Positions 42,620 to 50,872 of a stretch of 64,000 bases of DNA are shown one piece after another; the stretch's first letter is position 1; every line of letters starts with the position of its first letter. The stretch is taken from assembly GCA_964475765.1 (NCBI GenBank), contig CAYYZH010000003.1:8009-72008 (forward strand). Reading direction: 5' to 3'. The translations under genes and the position numbers were made by a program. The DNA comes from Thermohalobaculum sp964475765 (GTDB taxonomy: Bacteria; Pseudomonadota; Alphaproteobacteria; Rhodobacterales; Rhodobacteraceae). The notes below the pieces were generated by a model that was given only the letters and a program-made list of their open reading frames with translations, searched no databases and was not told where the DNA came from.

Positions 42620-43834
42620 TCAGCCACCCTCACGGGTGCGCAATGCCATGCCCTCGGTAAAGCTGGAAAGGGAGCTGACGATAATCCGGTCACCAGTTGC
42701 CAGGCCACCCTTGACCAGAACGTAATCTGCACCGCGCCAGACGACACTTACATCGCGTATTTCAAGTTTGTCCTCTGCGTTCATGACCCACACGGTATCA
42801 CCATCTCTGAGGTGGCGCCGATCAAGTGAGATCGCATTCTTGACAACTTTTCCTTCGACACGAGCGGTGACGAAACTGCCAAGGAGCAATTGCGGCTGTC
42901 CCGCATTCTCGGGATTACGAGCCATGGGGTCGGGGACCGAGACAATGATCTCCGCCATCCGCCCAACCTCTGACAGTTCAGCTCCGATGCGCACAATCTC
43001 ACCGCGCCGACTTTCGCCCGGCAACCATGCGGAATCCTGTGTCACCTGCACGGAAGTCTGTCCCGGATCGAGCCGCGCAAGTGCGGCAGGGGGTACAGAC
43101 AGCGTAATATGGAAACGGTCCGCTGCAACAAGTTCGGCGGCAACCGTCCCTTGGGTCAACATCGCGCCAGGCGCGACATCCTCGGCTACAACAATTGCAT
43201 CAAATGGCACCCTCGCAACCGTTCGTGCCAACGCATTCTCCGCTTGCGCGAGGGTCGCCTCAGCAGCCGTTCTCTCGGCCCGCAACTGGGCCATCTGTGG
43301 CTCGCGCAGCACCAGCGCACGCTGACTATCTGTAAGATTGCGCGAAAGTCTGGAAAGTTCGCGTTTACCGATTTCCTGCTGGCCGTCTTCAATCGAGATG
43401 CGTGCATCGATCTCTGCGATCTCCGCTTCGGCTTGAGCCACTGCGAGCTTCAGATCTGCATCATCGAACTTTGCAGCAACATCGCCCGCAGCGAGAAATC
43501 CACCTGGCGCAAGATCAGGATGCACCGAGACGACTGTTCCCGCGATTTCGGGCCGCACTATCAACGTCTCCGCTGGTACAACCTCGCCCCATGCATCAAT
43601 CACCGGACGTAAGTCTTCCACTTTGGCCGGCATAACTTCGACTAGACGGGCACTGCGCGGCCGTTCGGAGCGCTCGGCAACCGGTGCGGATCCCATGATG
43701 TGCTGGTAGGAAAAATAGGCAGCAACGAGAACAATACAGGGCAAGCAAAGCTGCAGAACTACCGCAATGGACCGGTGCCATAGCGGTGCGGCGCGCACAG
43801 GCAAAGCACCGGCCGTCTTGTCCTCGCTGGGCAT
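42620..43834 (-). CDS. RND efflux periplasmic adaptor (membrane fusion protein)
   Basis: A 404-residue adaptor that connects the RND pump to an outer-membrane channel. It has an N-terminal membrane anchor (about residues 20-45), a split lipoyl domain (VRPEIAGTVVSVHPDLAPGG and the later VPFDAIVVAEDVAPGA), a coiled-coil hairpin rich in Ala/Glu/Arg between them, and a beta-barrel. The ATG at 43834 has CGGAG 6 bases upstream; earlier in-frame starts at 43864 (ATG) and 43897 (TTG) lack one. First gene of the RND operon, divergent from yacG. Confidence 0.9.
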   Translation of the reverse strand: MPSEDKTAGALPVRAAPLWHRSIAVVLQLCLPCIVLVAAYFSYQHIMGSAPVAERSERPRSARLVEVMPAKVEDLRPVIDAWGEVVPAETLIVRPEIAGTVVSVHPDLAPGGFLAAGDVAAKFDDADLKLAVAQAEAEIAEIDARISIEDGQQEIGKRELSRLSRNLTDSQRALVLREPQMAQLRAERTAAEATLAQAENALARTVARVPFDAIVVAEDVAPGAMLTQGTVAAELVAADRFHITLSVPPAALARLDPGQTSVQVTQDSAWLPGESRRGEIVRIGAELSEVGRMAEIIVSVPDPMARNPENAGQPQLLLGSFVTARVEGKVVKNAISLDRRHLRDGDTVWVMNAEDKLEIRDVSVVWRGADYVLVKGGLATGDRIIVSSLSSFTEGMALRTREGG

Positions 43835-44040
43835 GATCTCCGGTTCGGCACGCTTTGACTGCATGCGAGAGACCACAGGCGGTGACTGCCTATTCAATGC
43901 GTTTTCCTCAATCCCCGGTGCCCATGCACCGTACTCCGGTCAGATATATACCACTTCGCCTGATTTTCCGCCGAAATTTCGTGCTGACCGGTTCGAACGG
44001 GGGTATTCTCACGGATGTTTGACATCCATCTGTGTTCTTA

Positions 44041-44220
44041 ATGACCACCTCTGAAAACCAACAAGGCATGGGAACATGCCCGATTTGCCATGCTTCCACG
44101 GCCCAGCGCTGGCGCCCGTTTTGTTCTGGCAGGTGCGCTGATGTGGACCTTGGACGATGGTTGAATGGTTCCTATGCCATTCCAACGGAAGATGCGTCCA
44201 ATGATCCTTCCGAGGCCTGA
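44041..44220 (+). CDS. yacG: DNA gyrase inhibitor YacG (zinc-binding)
   Basis: A 59-residue zinc protein with Cys13, Cys16, Cys28 and Cys32 in CPIC and FCSGRCADVDLGRWL, the full YacG signature. YacG binds GyrB and inhibits DNA gyrase. In related genomes it follows maf and rng in one operon. Here it is about 4.6 kb away from rng, separated by a divergent RND efflux operon, so it needs its own promoter in the 206-bp gap before it. The ATG at 44041 is the standard start; an upstream GTG at 44032 is also in frame. Confidence 0.93.
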   Translation: MTTSENQQGMGTCPICHASTAQRWRPFCSGRCADVDLGRWLNGSYAIPTEDASNDPSEA

Positions 44221-44236
44221 AACGCGCCTTCCCCGA

Positions 44237-44644
44237 TCATGGAGTTCTCTTTAAAGGCCGATGGTCTTGTTGTTCGCTTATGCGCGTGGACTGACGTGAT
44301 AGGTCTGCCTGGACCCGCTCAACATTTGCATCAAACGCCAGCTCTTTGCCATACGCTTTGGCAAGCTCCTTTGATTGTGAGATAACTGCCAAGTCGTGGT
44401 TAGACGCGTCCTCTTCCGAAAGCCTTGCGCGCGCGTTCTGGGCACGGAGCCAGCGAGCACGATCGATCATTTCTGAGGACGCCTCCGCGACATCGCCACG
44501 CGTCATCATCTGTCGAATACCAGAGGCCTTGGCCCTTGCCGCCTGAGCGGCCATTTGTGCGCCCTTGACGCGTGCCATTTCGGAGGCTTTCACGGCGGCG
44601 AGAACACGCTGGAGCCTTTTGAGACGTTTGAGTTTGTCGTTCAT
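44237..44644 (-). CDS. Flagellar-cluster coiled-coil protein (FliJ-like, function unassigned)
   Basis: A 135-residue highly charged, Ala-rich protein that predicts as long alpha-helices with heptad-like spacing and no signal peptide or membrane segment. It sits 21 bp downstream of flhB on the same strand, at the end of the export-gate operon. Size, helicity and location fit a FliJ-like chaperone or stalk protein for the export ATPase, but no diagnostic motif is visible, so this is an inference. I chose ATG 44644; a GTG at 44653 is also in frame. It converges with yacG. Confidence 0.6.
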   Translation of the reverse strand: MNDKLKRLKRLQRVLAAVKASEMARVKGAQMAAQAARAKASGIRQMMTRGDVAEASSEMIDRARWLRAQNARARLSEEDASNHDLAVISQSKELAKAYGKELAFDANVERVQADLSRQSTRISEQQDHRPLKRTP

Positions 44645-44665
44645 AACGGGCACTCTGGATGTTGG

Positions 44666-45760
44666 TTAACCGCCAAGGCGCTCTCGCCTTGTTTTCCGCA
44701 TCTTGTCAGCAAAGACGATCGCCGCCGCGACAGCCTTGTAATGCTCGGGCTGGATGAGATGGCCGACTTCGACCAAACCGTGCACGGAGCGGGCTGTCGG
44801 TGGATCTTCTTGGATCGGGACACCGGCCTGTTCGGCACGGCGGCGAATACTGTGCGCCATCTCATCAACGCCCTTCGCTACGCACTTCGGCACGTTCTCA
44901 CCGCCCCTGTCCCAACTCAGCGCAACGGCGTAGTGTGTTGGGTTCACGATCACCACATCTGCGTTTGGTACATCCAGCAGCATACGATTGTTCGCAATAC
45001 TGCGCGCCCGCTCCCGGCGCGACTGACGCATATGAGGATCGCCCTCTGCCTGTTTGCTCTCGTCCTTCACTTCCTGATGCGTCATGCGCATGCGCTTGAG
45101 GTGACTGTGGCGCTGCCACATCATGTCGAGCGCGGCAACTGCCAGCGCAAGGATCAGAATGCCTTGGATCACGTTCCAGAATTGCTTCTCCAGCAATGCC
45201 GGAAACGTGCGGTGACTTATGCGCGCATACCCGCTGAGGTGATCGACCTCGGCACTGATGGCGAAGCCTAGGACCGCCACAACCGCCGTCAGCTTGATCG
45301 CGCTTTTGGCAAACTCCATCAGACCATGAGGCCCGTATTTCTGCTTGGCGTTGGAAACCGGTGATATGCGCGAGAGTTTTGGCTTGAGCTTGGACGGCGC
45401 GAGAACGATTGCGCGTTGCGAGATCAGAAGAACTAAGATCGCAGCCATGGGGAGAATGAAGAACGGCGCGATAGCTGCAAGGATACGGAGCGCGATCTGG
45501 CCGCCCATCGGGGTCATGGCAGGAGACAGAAACAGATCGACCAACTCAAATGGTCGGGCGAGGAAGACCATAAGCGTCTCACCAAGATAGACCGCGCTCC
45601 AACTCCCAACCAGAAAAACTGCAGCGGAGAACCCAAGATATGCCAGAGCGGTCTGCGTATCTTGCGACCGCGCCATCTCTCCCTTCTTGCGCGATTTCTC
45701 AAGCTTGCCCTGGGACGCTTCGTGCGAACGTTCCTGGCCAGACTGGTTCTCCCCACTCAC
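44666..45760 (-). CDS. flhB: Flagellar export gate protein FlhB
   Basis: A 364-residue inner-membrane protein with a basic N-terminal segment, four helices (from about residues 35-60, 85-115, 150-170 and 195-212) and a cytoplasmic domain with the autocleavage motif NPTH at 273-276. Cleavage there switches export from rod/hook to filament substrates. A proline-free linker rich in Arg/Lys precedes it. The start overlaps the fliR stop by ATGA. FlhB works with FlhA, FliR and FliQ in this block to form the type III export gate. Confidence 0.95.
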   Translation of the reverse strand: MSGENQSGQERSHEASQGKLEKSRKKGEMARSQDTQTALAYLGFSAAVFLVGSWSAVYLGETLMVFLARPFELVDLFLSPAMTPMGGQIALRILAAIAPFFILPMAAILVLLISQRAIVLAPSKLKPKLSRISPVSNAKQKYGPHGLMEFAKSAIKLTAVVAVLGFAISAEVDHLSGYARISHRTFPALLEKQFWNVIQGILILALAVAALDMMWQRHSHLKRMRMTHQEVKDESKQAEGDPHMRQSRRERARSIANNRMLLDVPNADVVIVNPTHYAVALSWDRGGENVPKCVAKGVDEMAHSIRRRAEQAGVPIQEDPPTARSVHGLVEVGHLIQPEHYKAVAAAIVFADKMRKTRRERLGG

Positions 45761-46542
45761 CTGAGACCCCCAAGAGGATCAACCAGAGTTCGTTGGAGGT
45801 GGACATCCCACTCGGCGAAAATTCCAGGAATGACGAGATAGAGCACTACAATCCCGATCCACACAAGAAACGGAACGCCGACCAGCGCAACAAGCAATTG
45901 GGGCATTGCGCGGTTCAAAGCGCCCAGCGCCAGGTTGTATGCAAAGCCAATGGCCACAAAGGGAGCCGCCAATGTGACACCAAGTGCGAAGGTGCGCGAA
46001 AGCGCCGCGATTGCCCATTCGGCCAAGGACGATGTGTCGGGAAACACGCCGAATGGGAAAACTGAGTAATACTCAACCAAGGCTGTGACCATGGCGATGT
46101 GTAAACCGGCCGAGAGCGCTATTGCGATGCCACCGAGTGAGAGGATTGTTGCAATTGTTGGCTCAGGATCGGGCGCAACGCCTGACCCAAACATCTGCGC
46201 GACGCTCAGATGCAACGCGGCCACCATTCCCGCAGTTTGCAACGCGAAAACCAAAAGCCTGAAAGAAAGCCCTAGAACAAGTCCAGCGACTGCTTCTGAT
46301 ACCAGAACCCGAGCGAGATCGACGGCGTTGTCGGGTGACAATGTCACCATTGAGCGTACCATCGGCAATAGCATCAGCGTAATCAGCAGAGCCGCCATCA
46401 ACTTCAGCCGAACCGATAGTCCCCTCTCTCCAAGCCCAGGCACCAGAAAAATGACAGCGGCGACCCGGGTGAACACACCGGCAACCACGAAGGTCGTCTC
46501 GTTGGCAATCTGAAAGAGACGGGTAAGCTCCGCCTCCATCAA
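45757..46542 (-). CDS. fliR: Flagellar export gate protein FliR
   Basis: A 261-residue polytopic membrane protein of standard FliR length. Visible family stretches include FLVPGLGERGLSVRLKL, the LGLSFRLLVFALQTAGMVAALH helix (given here only in part as SFRLLVFALQTAG), and the C-terminal MPQLLVALVGVPFL. It forms the core of the export gate with FliP and FliQ. It overlaps flhA (upstream) and flhB (downstream) by ATGA at both ends, so the three are translated together. Confidence 0.94.
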   Translation of the reverse strand: MMEAELTRLFQIANETTFVVAGVFTRVAAVIFLVPGLGERGLSVRLKLMAALLITLMLLPMVRSMVTLSPDNAVDLARVLVSEAVAGLVLGLSFRLLVFALQTAGMVAALHLSVAQMFGSGVAPDPEPTIATILSLGGIAIALSAGLHIAMVTALVEYYSVFPFGVFPDTSSLAEWAIAALSRTFALGVTLAAPFVAIGFAYNLALGALNRAMPQLLVALVGVPFLVWIGIVVLYLVIPGIFAEWDVHLQRTLVDPLGGLR

Positions 46543-48623
46543 GCAGTGCCGACGAGGGAGAGGCGCGTCTTCGTTCCGATTTCATCAAAGGATAGAACTG
46601 GGTTCTCGATGCCTTTCGCCTCGAGCACCTGTCGCAGAAACCGACGGCGTCTTGCAGAGGTTGCTATCACAGGAGAGGCCTTTTGTGCCTCCGCACGCGC
46701 CAACATTCCCTTGACCGAGTTTGCCAAACGACTGAATTCTTCGGGCGGAAGCGCAATGTCGGGCCGCCCGCCGTCATCCTGCTCGTGCTCCAGGAATTTA
46801 ACCTCCCATTCAGGCGCGAGTTGGATCAAGGGAAGATTGCCCTCCCCATCGCAGAGCCGTGAGATAATGTGGAACGCGATGCGACGCCGAACATGCTCTG
46901 CCGCTTCCTCATTCGACGCGCCCACGCCCCTTGCTTCTGCCAAGGCTTCGAGAATCAGGGGCAGGTTGCGAACGGAGACACGCTCTTCCAGCAGCATGCG
47001 CAAAACGTTCTGCAAGACATCGACCGGGATCTTGTCCGGCACAAACTCATCCAGCAACTTGCGGTTCGCATCATTACGTTGGCCGTCTGATGTCGCGACA
47101 AACTCATCGAGCAAACGCCGCATGGCCCGTCGCGTCAGAAGCCGCCCGAAGTTGGCCTGGATCATCTCTAGGAGATGGGTCGCCACAACCTCACCAGGCG
47201 ATACGACGGGCATGCCCTCGGCCGACGCAGTTTCATGCTCCGCCTCGGCAACCCAACGGGCAGGAGCGCCATAAACGGGCTCGGCGACGTCTTCGCCCTC
47301 GATAGGCCAGTCCACGTCTTCGTTGATCAAAACCAGCACTTTTCCAGGCCGCACTGCGGACGATGCGACCTCGACACCCTGAATGTGAATGGCATAGTTG
47401 TCGGAGGGCAGCATCGGGTCATCCGTCAACCTGACTTCAGGGATAACGAAGCCATATTCGGTGGCGATGTGACGACGCATGTTAACAATGCGGGTCTCTA
47501 GCCCGGCGCCTGGCTCCATCACCGCTGAGACGATATTGGGCGCGAACCTGACATGGATCTCATCGACATCCAGGAGATCTCCCAACAGTTTGCGCGGAGC
47601 AGGCGAGGCCTCAGCCTCTTCAGCTTCGCCATCCAGGGCCGTCTCCCGTTTGTCCTCCAATCGTCCAGCAAGCACCGCAGCGATCGCCAGTACGGATGCA
47701 CCAAGAATGAAAGGGACAAAAGGTAGCCCGGGCACAAACGCGAACACCGCCATAAGCCCGGCGACTGTTCCGAGCGCGCCGGGATACCCGCCCAACTGGT
47801 CGATCATCGCGCGATCCGCACTGCCATGCTGACCACCTTTAGACAGCAACAGGGCAGCGGCAATCGAGGTGATGACGGACGGGATCTGGCTGACCAACCC
47901 GTCGCCGACGGTCAGAATCGAGTACGTTTCGATCGCCTGACCAAAGCTAAGGCCATGCGCCGCCATTCCCATGGCAAGTCCCATGACCAGGTTAAGCGCC
48001 GTGATCAGGAGACCGGCGATCGCATCGCCCTTAACAAACTTTGAGGCCCCATCAAGAGATCCAAAAAACGTAGTCTCTTCCTGTTCGATCCGGCGACGTT
48101 CCTTGGCTTCTTCATGGGTGATCGCGCCTGCGGCGAGGTCACTGTCAATGGCAAGCTGTTTGCCAGGCATTCCGTCGAGGGCAAACCGCGCACCCACCTC
48201 GGCCATCCGACCTGCGCCCTGCGTAATGACGATGAAGTTGACGATCAGGAGGACACCGAACACCACGAGGCCGAGGAAGATGTTTCCGCCCATAATGAAC
48301 ATAGCGAAGCCTTCGATGACCCCGCCGGCCGCGGAGGGCCCGGTGTGCCCTTCTCCGATAATGAGTTTGGTCGAAGAAACGTTCAGCGACAACCGGAGCA
48401 TCAGTGCTCCCAGCAAGATCGTCGGGAATGCCGAGAAATCCAGCGGACGTTCGATGAACAGCGTAACCGTGAAGATCAAGATCGCCAGAGCGAACGACAC
48501 GCTCAGGCCAATGTCTAGCATCCATGCCGGCATCGGCAGAACCATCATGACGATGATCGTCATGAGGGCGAGCGCTAGCAGCACCGTCGGTTTGTAAAGT
48601 GTAGCGACCGACAGCTTCTCCAT
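46539..48623 (-). CDS. flhA: Flagellar export gate protein FlhA
   Basis: A 694-residue protein: about eight N-terminal membrane helices (to about residue 315), including the conserved cytosolic loop VGARFALDGMPGKQLAID, then a large cytoplasmic domain that docks export chaperones. The ATG at 48623 starts the family-typical MEKLSVATLYKP; a longer frame to 48758 is not supported. It overlaps the transglycosylase gene by one base (tgATG) upstream and fliR by ATGA downstream. It transduces proton motive force into export. Confidence 0.96.
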   Translation of the reverse strand: MEKLSVATLYKPTVLLALALMTIIVMMVLPMPAWMLDIGLSVSFALAILIFTVTLFIERPLDFSAFPTILLGALMLRLSLNVSSTKLIIGEGHTGPSAAGGVIEGFAMFIMGGNIFLGLVVFGVLLIVNFIVITQGAGRMAEVGARFALDGMPGKQLAIDSDLAAGAITHEEAKERRRIEQEETTFFGSLDGASKFVKGDAIAGLLITALNLVMGLAMGMAAHGLSFGQAIETYSILTVGDGLVSQIPSVITSIAAALLLSKGGQHGSADRAMIDQLGGYPGALGTVAGLMAVFAFVPGLPFVPFILGASVLAIAAVLAGRLEDKRETALDGEAEEAEASPAPRKLLGDLLDVDEIHVRFAPNIVSAVMEPGAGLETRIVNMRRHIATEYGFVIPEVRLTDDPMLPSDNYAIHIQGVEVASSAVRPGKVLVLINEDVDWPIEGEDVAEPVYGAPARWVAEAEHETASAEGMPVVSPGEVVATHLLEMIQANFGRLLTRRAMRRLLDEFVATSDGQRNDANRKLLDEFVPDKIPVDVLQNVLRMLLEERVSVRNLPLILEALAEARGVGASNEEAAEHVRRRIAFHIISRLCDGEGNLPLIQLAPEWEVKFLEHEQDDGGRPDIALPPEEFSRLANSVKGMLARAEAQKASPVIATSARRRRFLRQVLEAKGIENPVLSFDEIGTKTRLSLVGTA

Positions 48624-49369
48624 CAGCCGTCCACCTGCTGCTTTGATCGAACGATTAACCCTCCGGTTGCCCGCCGCAAAGCACCGAGCCCAATTGCGCC
48701 GGCCGTACTTCCGGATTGTGTCGGCGTCCGAACCGAGACCAACGACCGCAAAGGCCACTCGGCTTTGACACGTGCGACTTGCATCACCTTCTGAGAGCGC
48801 GTGGCTCCTTCCGAAGGGTGAGTTTCTTCGGCACGCCCATCCATTCCAGCAACCGCCTTCGCCACGAGGGCCCTGTAACGGTTAGAGTGTTTGGGCGTTC
48901 GTGAGTGATATAGTCCGGCCGCCTTAATCCAATCGCCGGTCTCACCGTGCAAGTCCTTCAGAAAACGAGCGGCATAATCGCCTGAAGGTCCCGGTTCGAA
49001 CATGTGATCGATCGACGCGAAATGCTCTCCATGCCAGCGAAAATTTAGTTGGAAACAACCCACATCGAACGAAGTCTCACCGCCTGCAAGCGCCCGTTGC
49101 GCGTGGAGCAACGCACCGGCCCGAGAGTCGAACCACCGCCCCTTGCCAGCAACGTTCACGGTCCACGGCCAAGGACCGGATGTGCCCTCTCTACGCGTCC
49201 TGGTTTCGACAAGAGTGATGGCCTGCATCACCTTTCGCGGGATGCCGTGACGGTCCGCGGCGACCGCCGCAGCCTGACGACAGATTGCCATTGTCTCGCT
49301 GGTGGATGCTTGCACCGTAGCAGGCCACGACAGAACAAACGCGATGAGGGTAAGATGAGTGACACGCAC
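48623..49369 (-). CDS. Flagellar-operon lytic transglycosylase (SLT fold)
   Basis: A 248-residue exported protein with a signal peptide at about residues 1-21 and an SLT-type lysozyme-like domain whose catalytic Glu55 lies in AITLVETRT. GCFQLNFRWHG resembles the core substrate strand. It would open peptidoglycan for rod passage, a role done by FlgJ in enterobacteria. The start is GTG at 49369, fixed by AGGAGG lying within the last codons of fliQ; an upstream frame to 49453 is unlikely. It lies between fliQ (2 bp) and flhA (1-bp overlap), typical of Rhodobacterales flagellar clusters. Confidence 0.85.
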   Translation of the reverse strand: MRVTHLTLIAFVLSWPATVQASTSETMAICRQAAAVAADRHGIPRKVMQAITLVETRTRREGTSGPWPWTVNVAGKGRWFDSRAGALLHAQRALAGGETSFDVGCFQLNFRWHGEHFASIDHMFEPGPSGDYAARFLKDLHGETGDWIKAAGLYHSRTPKHSNRYRALVAKAVAGMDGRAEETHPSEGATRSQKVMQVARVKAEWPLRSLVSVRTPTQSGSTAGAIGLGALRRATGGLIVRSKQQVDG

Positions 49370-49371
49370 GT

Positions 49372-49638
49372 CTACCCTCCTGAGATGATGGGAATTATGC
49401 GATCCTGATAGAGCGTGACCAGCCCCTGGCTCATCCACGGCATGGCCACCCAAAACACAGCCGCAATGGCTAGCAGTTTGGGCACGAATGTCAGTGTCAA
49501 TTCCTGGATCGACGTCAGCGCTTGCAGCAACCCGATCACCAATCCCACGGCCAAGGCCACCATCAACACCGGTGTCGCGACCAGAACTGCCGTCCAGACC
49601 GCTTCACGCATGATCGAGATGATTGCCGCTTCAGACAT
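49372..49638 (-). CDS. fliQ: Flagellar export gate protein FliQ
   Basis: An 88-residue protein with two membrane helices (about residues 14-41 and 50-75) linked by the conserved QALTSIQELTLTFVPK. It is the standard FliQ length. Several copies form part of the export gate with FliP and FliR. It is co-directional with fliE upstream (30-bp gap) and the transglycosylase downstream. FliP is not in this window. Confidence 0.94.
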   Translation of the reverse strand: MSEAAIISIMREAVWTAVLVATPVLMVALAVGLVIGLLQALTSIQELTLTFVPKLLAIAAVFWVAMPWMSQGLVTLYQDRIIPIISGG

Positions 49639-49668
49639 TCGGAACGCCGCCGGACTGCGCGACCAAGC

Positions 49669-49965
49669 TCAGACCGGCATCCTCAGCACTTCCTGATAGG
49701 CCTCAACGACCTTGTCGCGAACCGCAACAGCAGTCTCCAGTGCCATTTCCGTTGCTGTCAGAGCCTCTACCAGGCTTTGTACGTCACTGCGCCCGCTCAT
49801 AGCCTCGGAGGTCGCCTGCTCTCCCCTTTCGACGGTGTCGCGCAGCTCCGTCAGAGCGTTGCGCAAGGCATCGGCAAAACTTGCCGAGTCCTGCTCGGAA
49901 GGCATCTGCTGGAGTGACTTGGTGGTGCCATATAGTTTTGACGCGGTCACGCTTTCGATGTTCAT
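49669..49965 (-). CDS. fliE: Flagellar hook-basal body protein FliE
   Basis: A 98-residue protein that joins the MS ring to the proximal rod and is the first rod substrate exported. The C-terminal region carries the usual FliE pattern (LVEALTATEMALETAVAVRDKV, shown in part as EMALETAVAVRDKVV) with the final Tyr-Gln-Glu-Val-Leu-Arg-Met-Pro-Val. No signal peptide, as expected for a type III export substrate. It is 20 bp after flgC. Confidence 0.93.
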   Translation of the reverse strand: MNIESVTASKLYGTTKSLQQMPSEQDSASFADALRNALTELRDTVERGEQATSEAMSGRSDVQSLVEALTATEMALETAVAVRDKVVEAYQEVLRMPV

Positions 49966-49985
49966 CGGGCTTCTCCCTGTTTCAC

Positions 49986-50378
49986 TTAGCGACGCAGAAG
50001 GTCCAGCGTACTGCTGCTCATGCGTCGGGCCTGATCAAAGATGGAAAGATTGGCTTGATAGGACCGCTGAGCCTCGCGGGCGTCGGCGATCTCGATCAAC
50101 GGATTCACGTTCGATAGCGACACGACGCCCCGCTCGTTAGCTAGCGGGTGGCCGGGATCGAAAGTCTGACGGGCATCGGATTGGTCGAGACGCACACGAT
50201 CCACCGTCACGCGCGACACACCGGCAGCGCGATCAAGCTCGTTCGCAAAGCTCACGGTCTTGCGCTGGAAGCCAGACGTATCGGCGTTCGCGATGTTCTC
50301 GCCAACGATGCGCAGCCGGAACCCTTGTGCGGTCATGCCCGCCGAGGCGATCTGCATGGTCTTCTTGATATCAAACAT
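49986..50378 (-). CDS. flgC: Flagellar basal-body rod protein FlgC
   Basis: A 130-residue proximal rod protein. The N-terminal rod signature is GENIANADTSGFQRK, and the C-terminal helix with SYQANLSIFDQARRM mirrors it. It is exported by the flagellar type III apparatus and assembles next to FlgB. It starts 14 bp after the flgB stop and is followed by fliE. Confidence 0.95.
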   Translation of the reverse strand: MFDIKKTMQIASAGMTAQGFRLRIVGENIANADTSGFQRKTVSFANELDRAAGVSRVTVDRVRLDQSDARQTFDPGHPLANERGVVSLSNVNPLIEIADAREAQRSYQANLSIFDQARRMSSSTLDLLRR

Positions 50379-50392
50379 CTCTTGTCCCTCTG

Positions 50393-50782
50393 CTATCCAC
50401 GCCCAAGACTGAGCCGGACGATGTCGCGAACCTTTGAATAGATGGCGGTCGCGCGGGAATGCTGCCCTTGGGCTTCAACGGCACGGAGCATTTCCGTCTC
50501 GATCGAGACCGAGTTGCCGTTGGCCGACGCTTCGATTGCGGGGTCTTTGAATTGATCGGGGCGAAACGCGGCATTCTGAACTGCCTGGGCGCCAAGATGG
50601 CCGGCCCGTGTGGCCCGAGGCGTAAACGCTTCGTTTACGTAACTCGAGAATTCTTGGACATCGCGGGCGCGATACCCCGGCGTGTCCGCATTCGCGACGT
50701 TCTCGGCAATCACCCGATGTCGCACAGCTGCGTGACGTGCCATAGCAGAGGCCACCTTGATGACGTTGAGTTCTTCAAACAT
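50393..50782 (-). CDS. flgB: Flagellar basal-body rod protein FlgB
   Basis: A 129-residue proximal rod protein with the N-terminal signature AENVANADTPGYRARD and a C-terminal helix ending in Tyr-Ser-Lys-Val-Arg-Asp. The ATG at 50782 starts the usual MFEELNVIKVA; an in-frame extension to 51061 would overlap fliI and is rejected. It is the first gene of the minus-strand flagellar operon and divergent from fliI, with a 90-bp shared promoter region. Confidence 0.94.
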   Translation of the reverse strand: MFEELNVIKVASAMARHAAVRHRVIAENVANADTPGYRARDVQEFSSYVNEAFTPRATRAGHLGAQAVQNAAFRPDQFKDPAIEASANGNSVSIETEMLRAVEAQGQHSRATAIYSKVRDIVRLSLGRG

Positions 50783-50872
50783 ATGCGATGATTCTCTCGC
50801 TGGTGTCAGGCAGCGTTCTATCCACGAAGCCCTTAACGCTTCGTGTCTAGGAAACCCAAGCAGCCAGAAATC

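Noticed and set aside
39448..44040. RND operon as part of a mobile element
   Set aside because: I found no transposase, integrase, terminal inverted repeats or target duplication at its borders.
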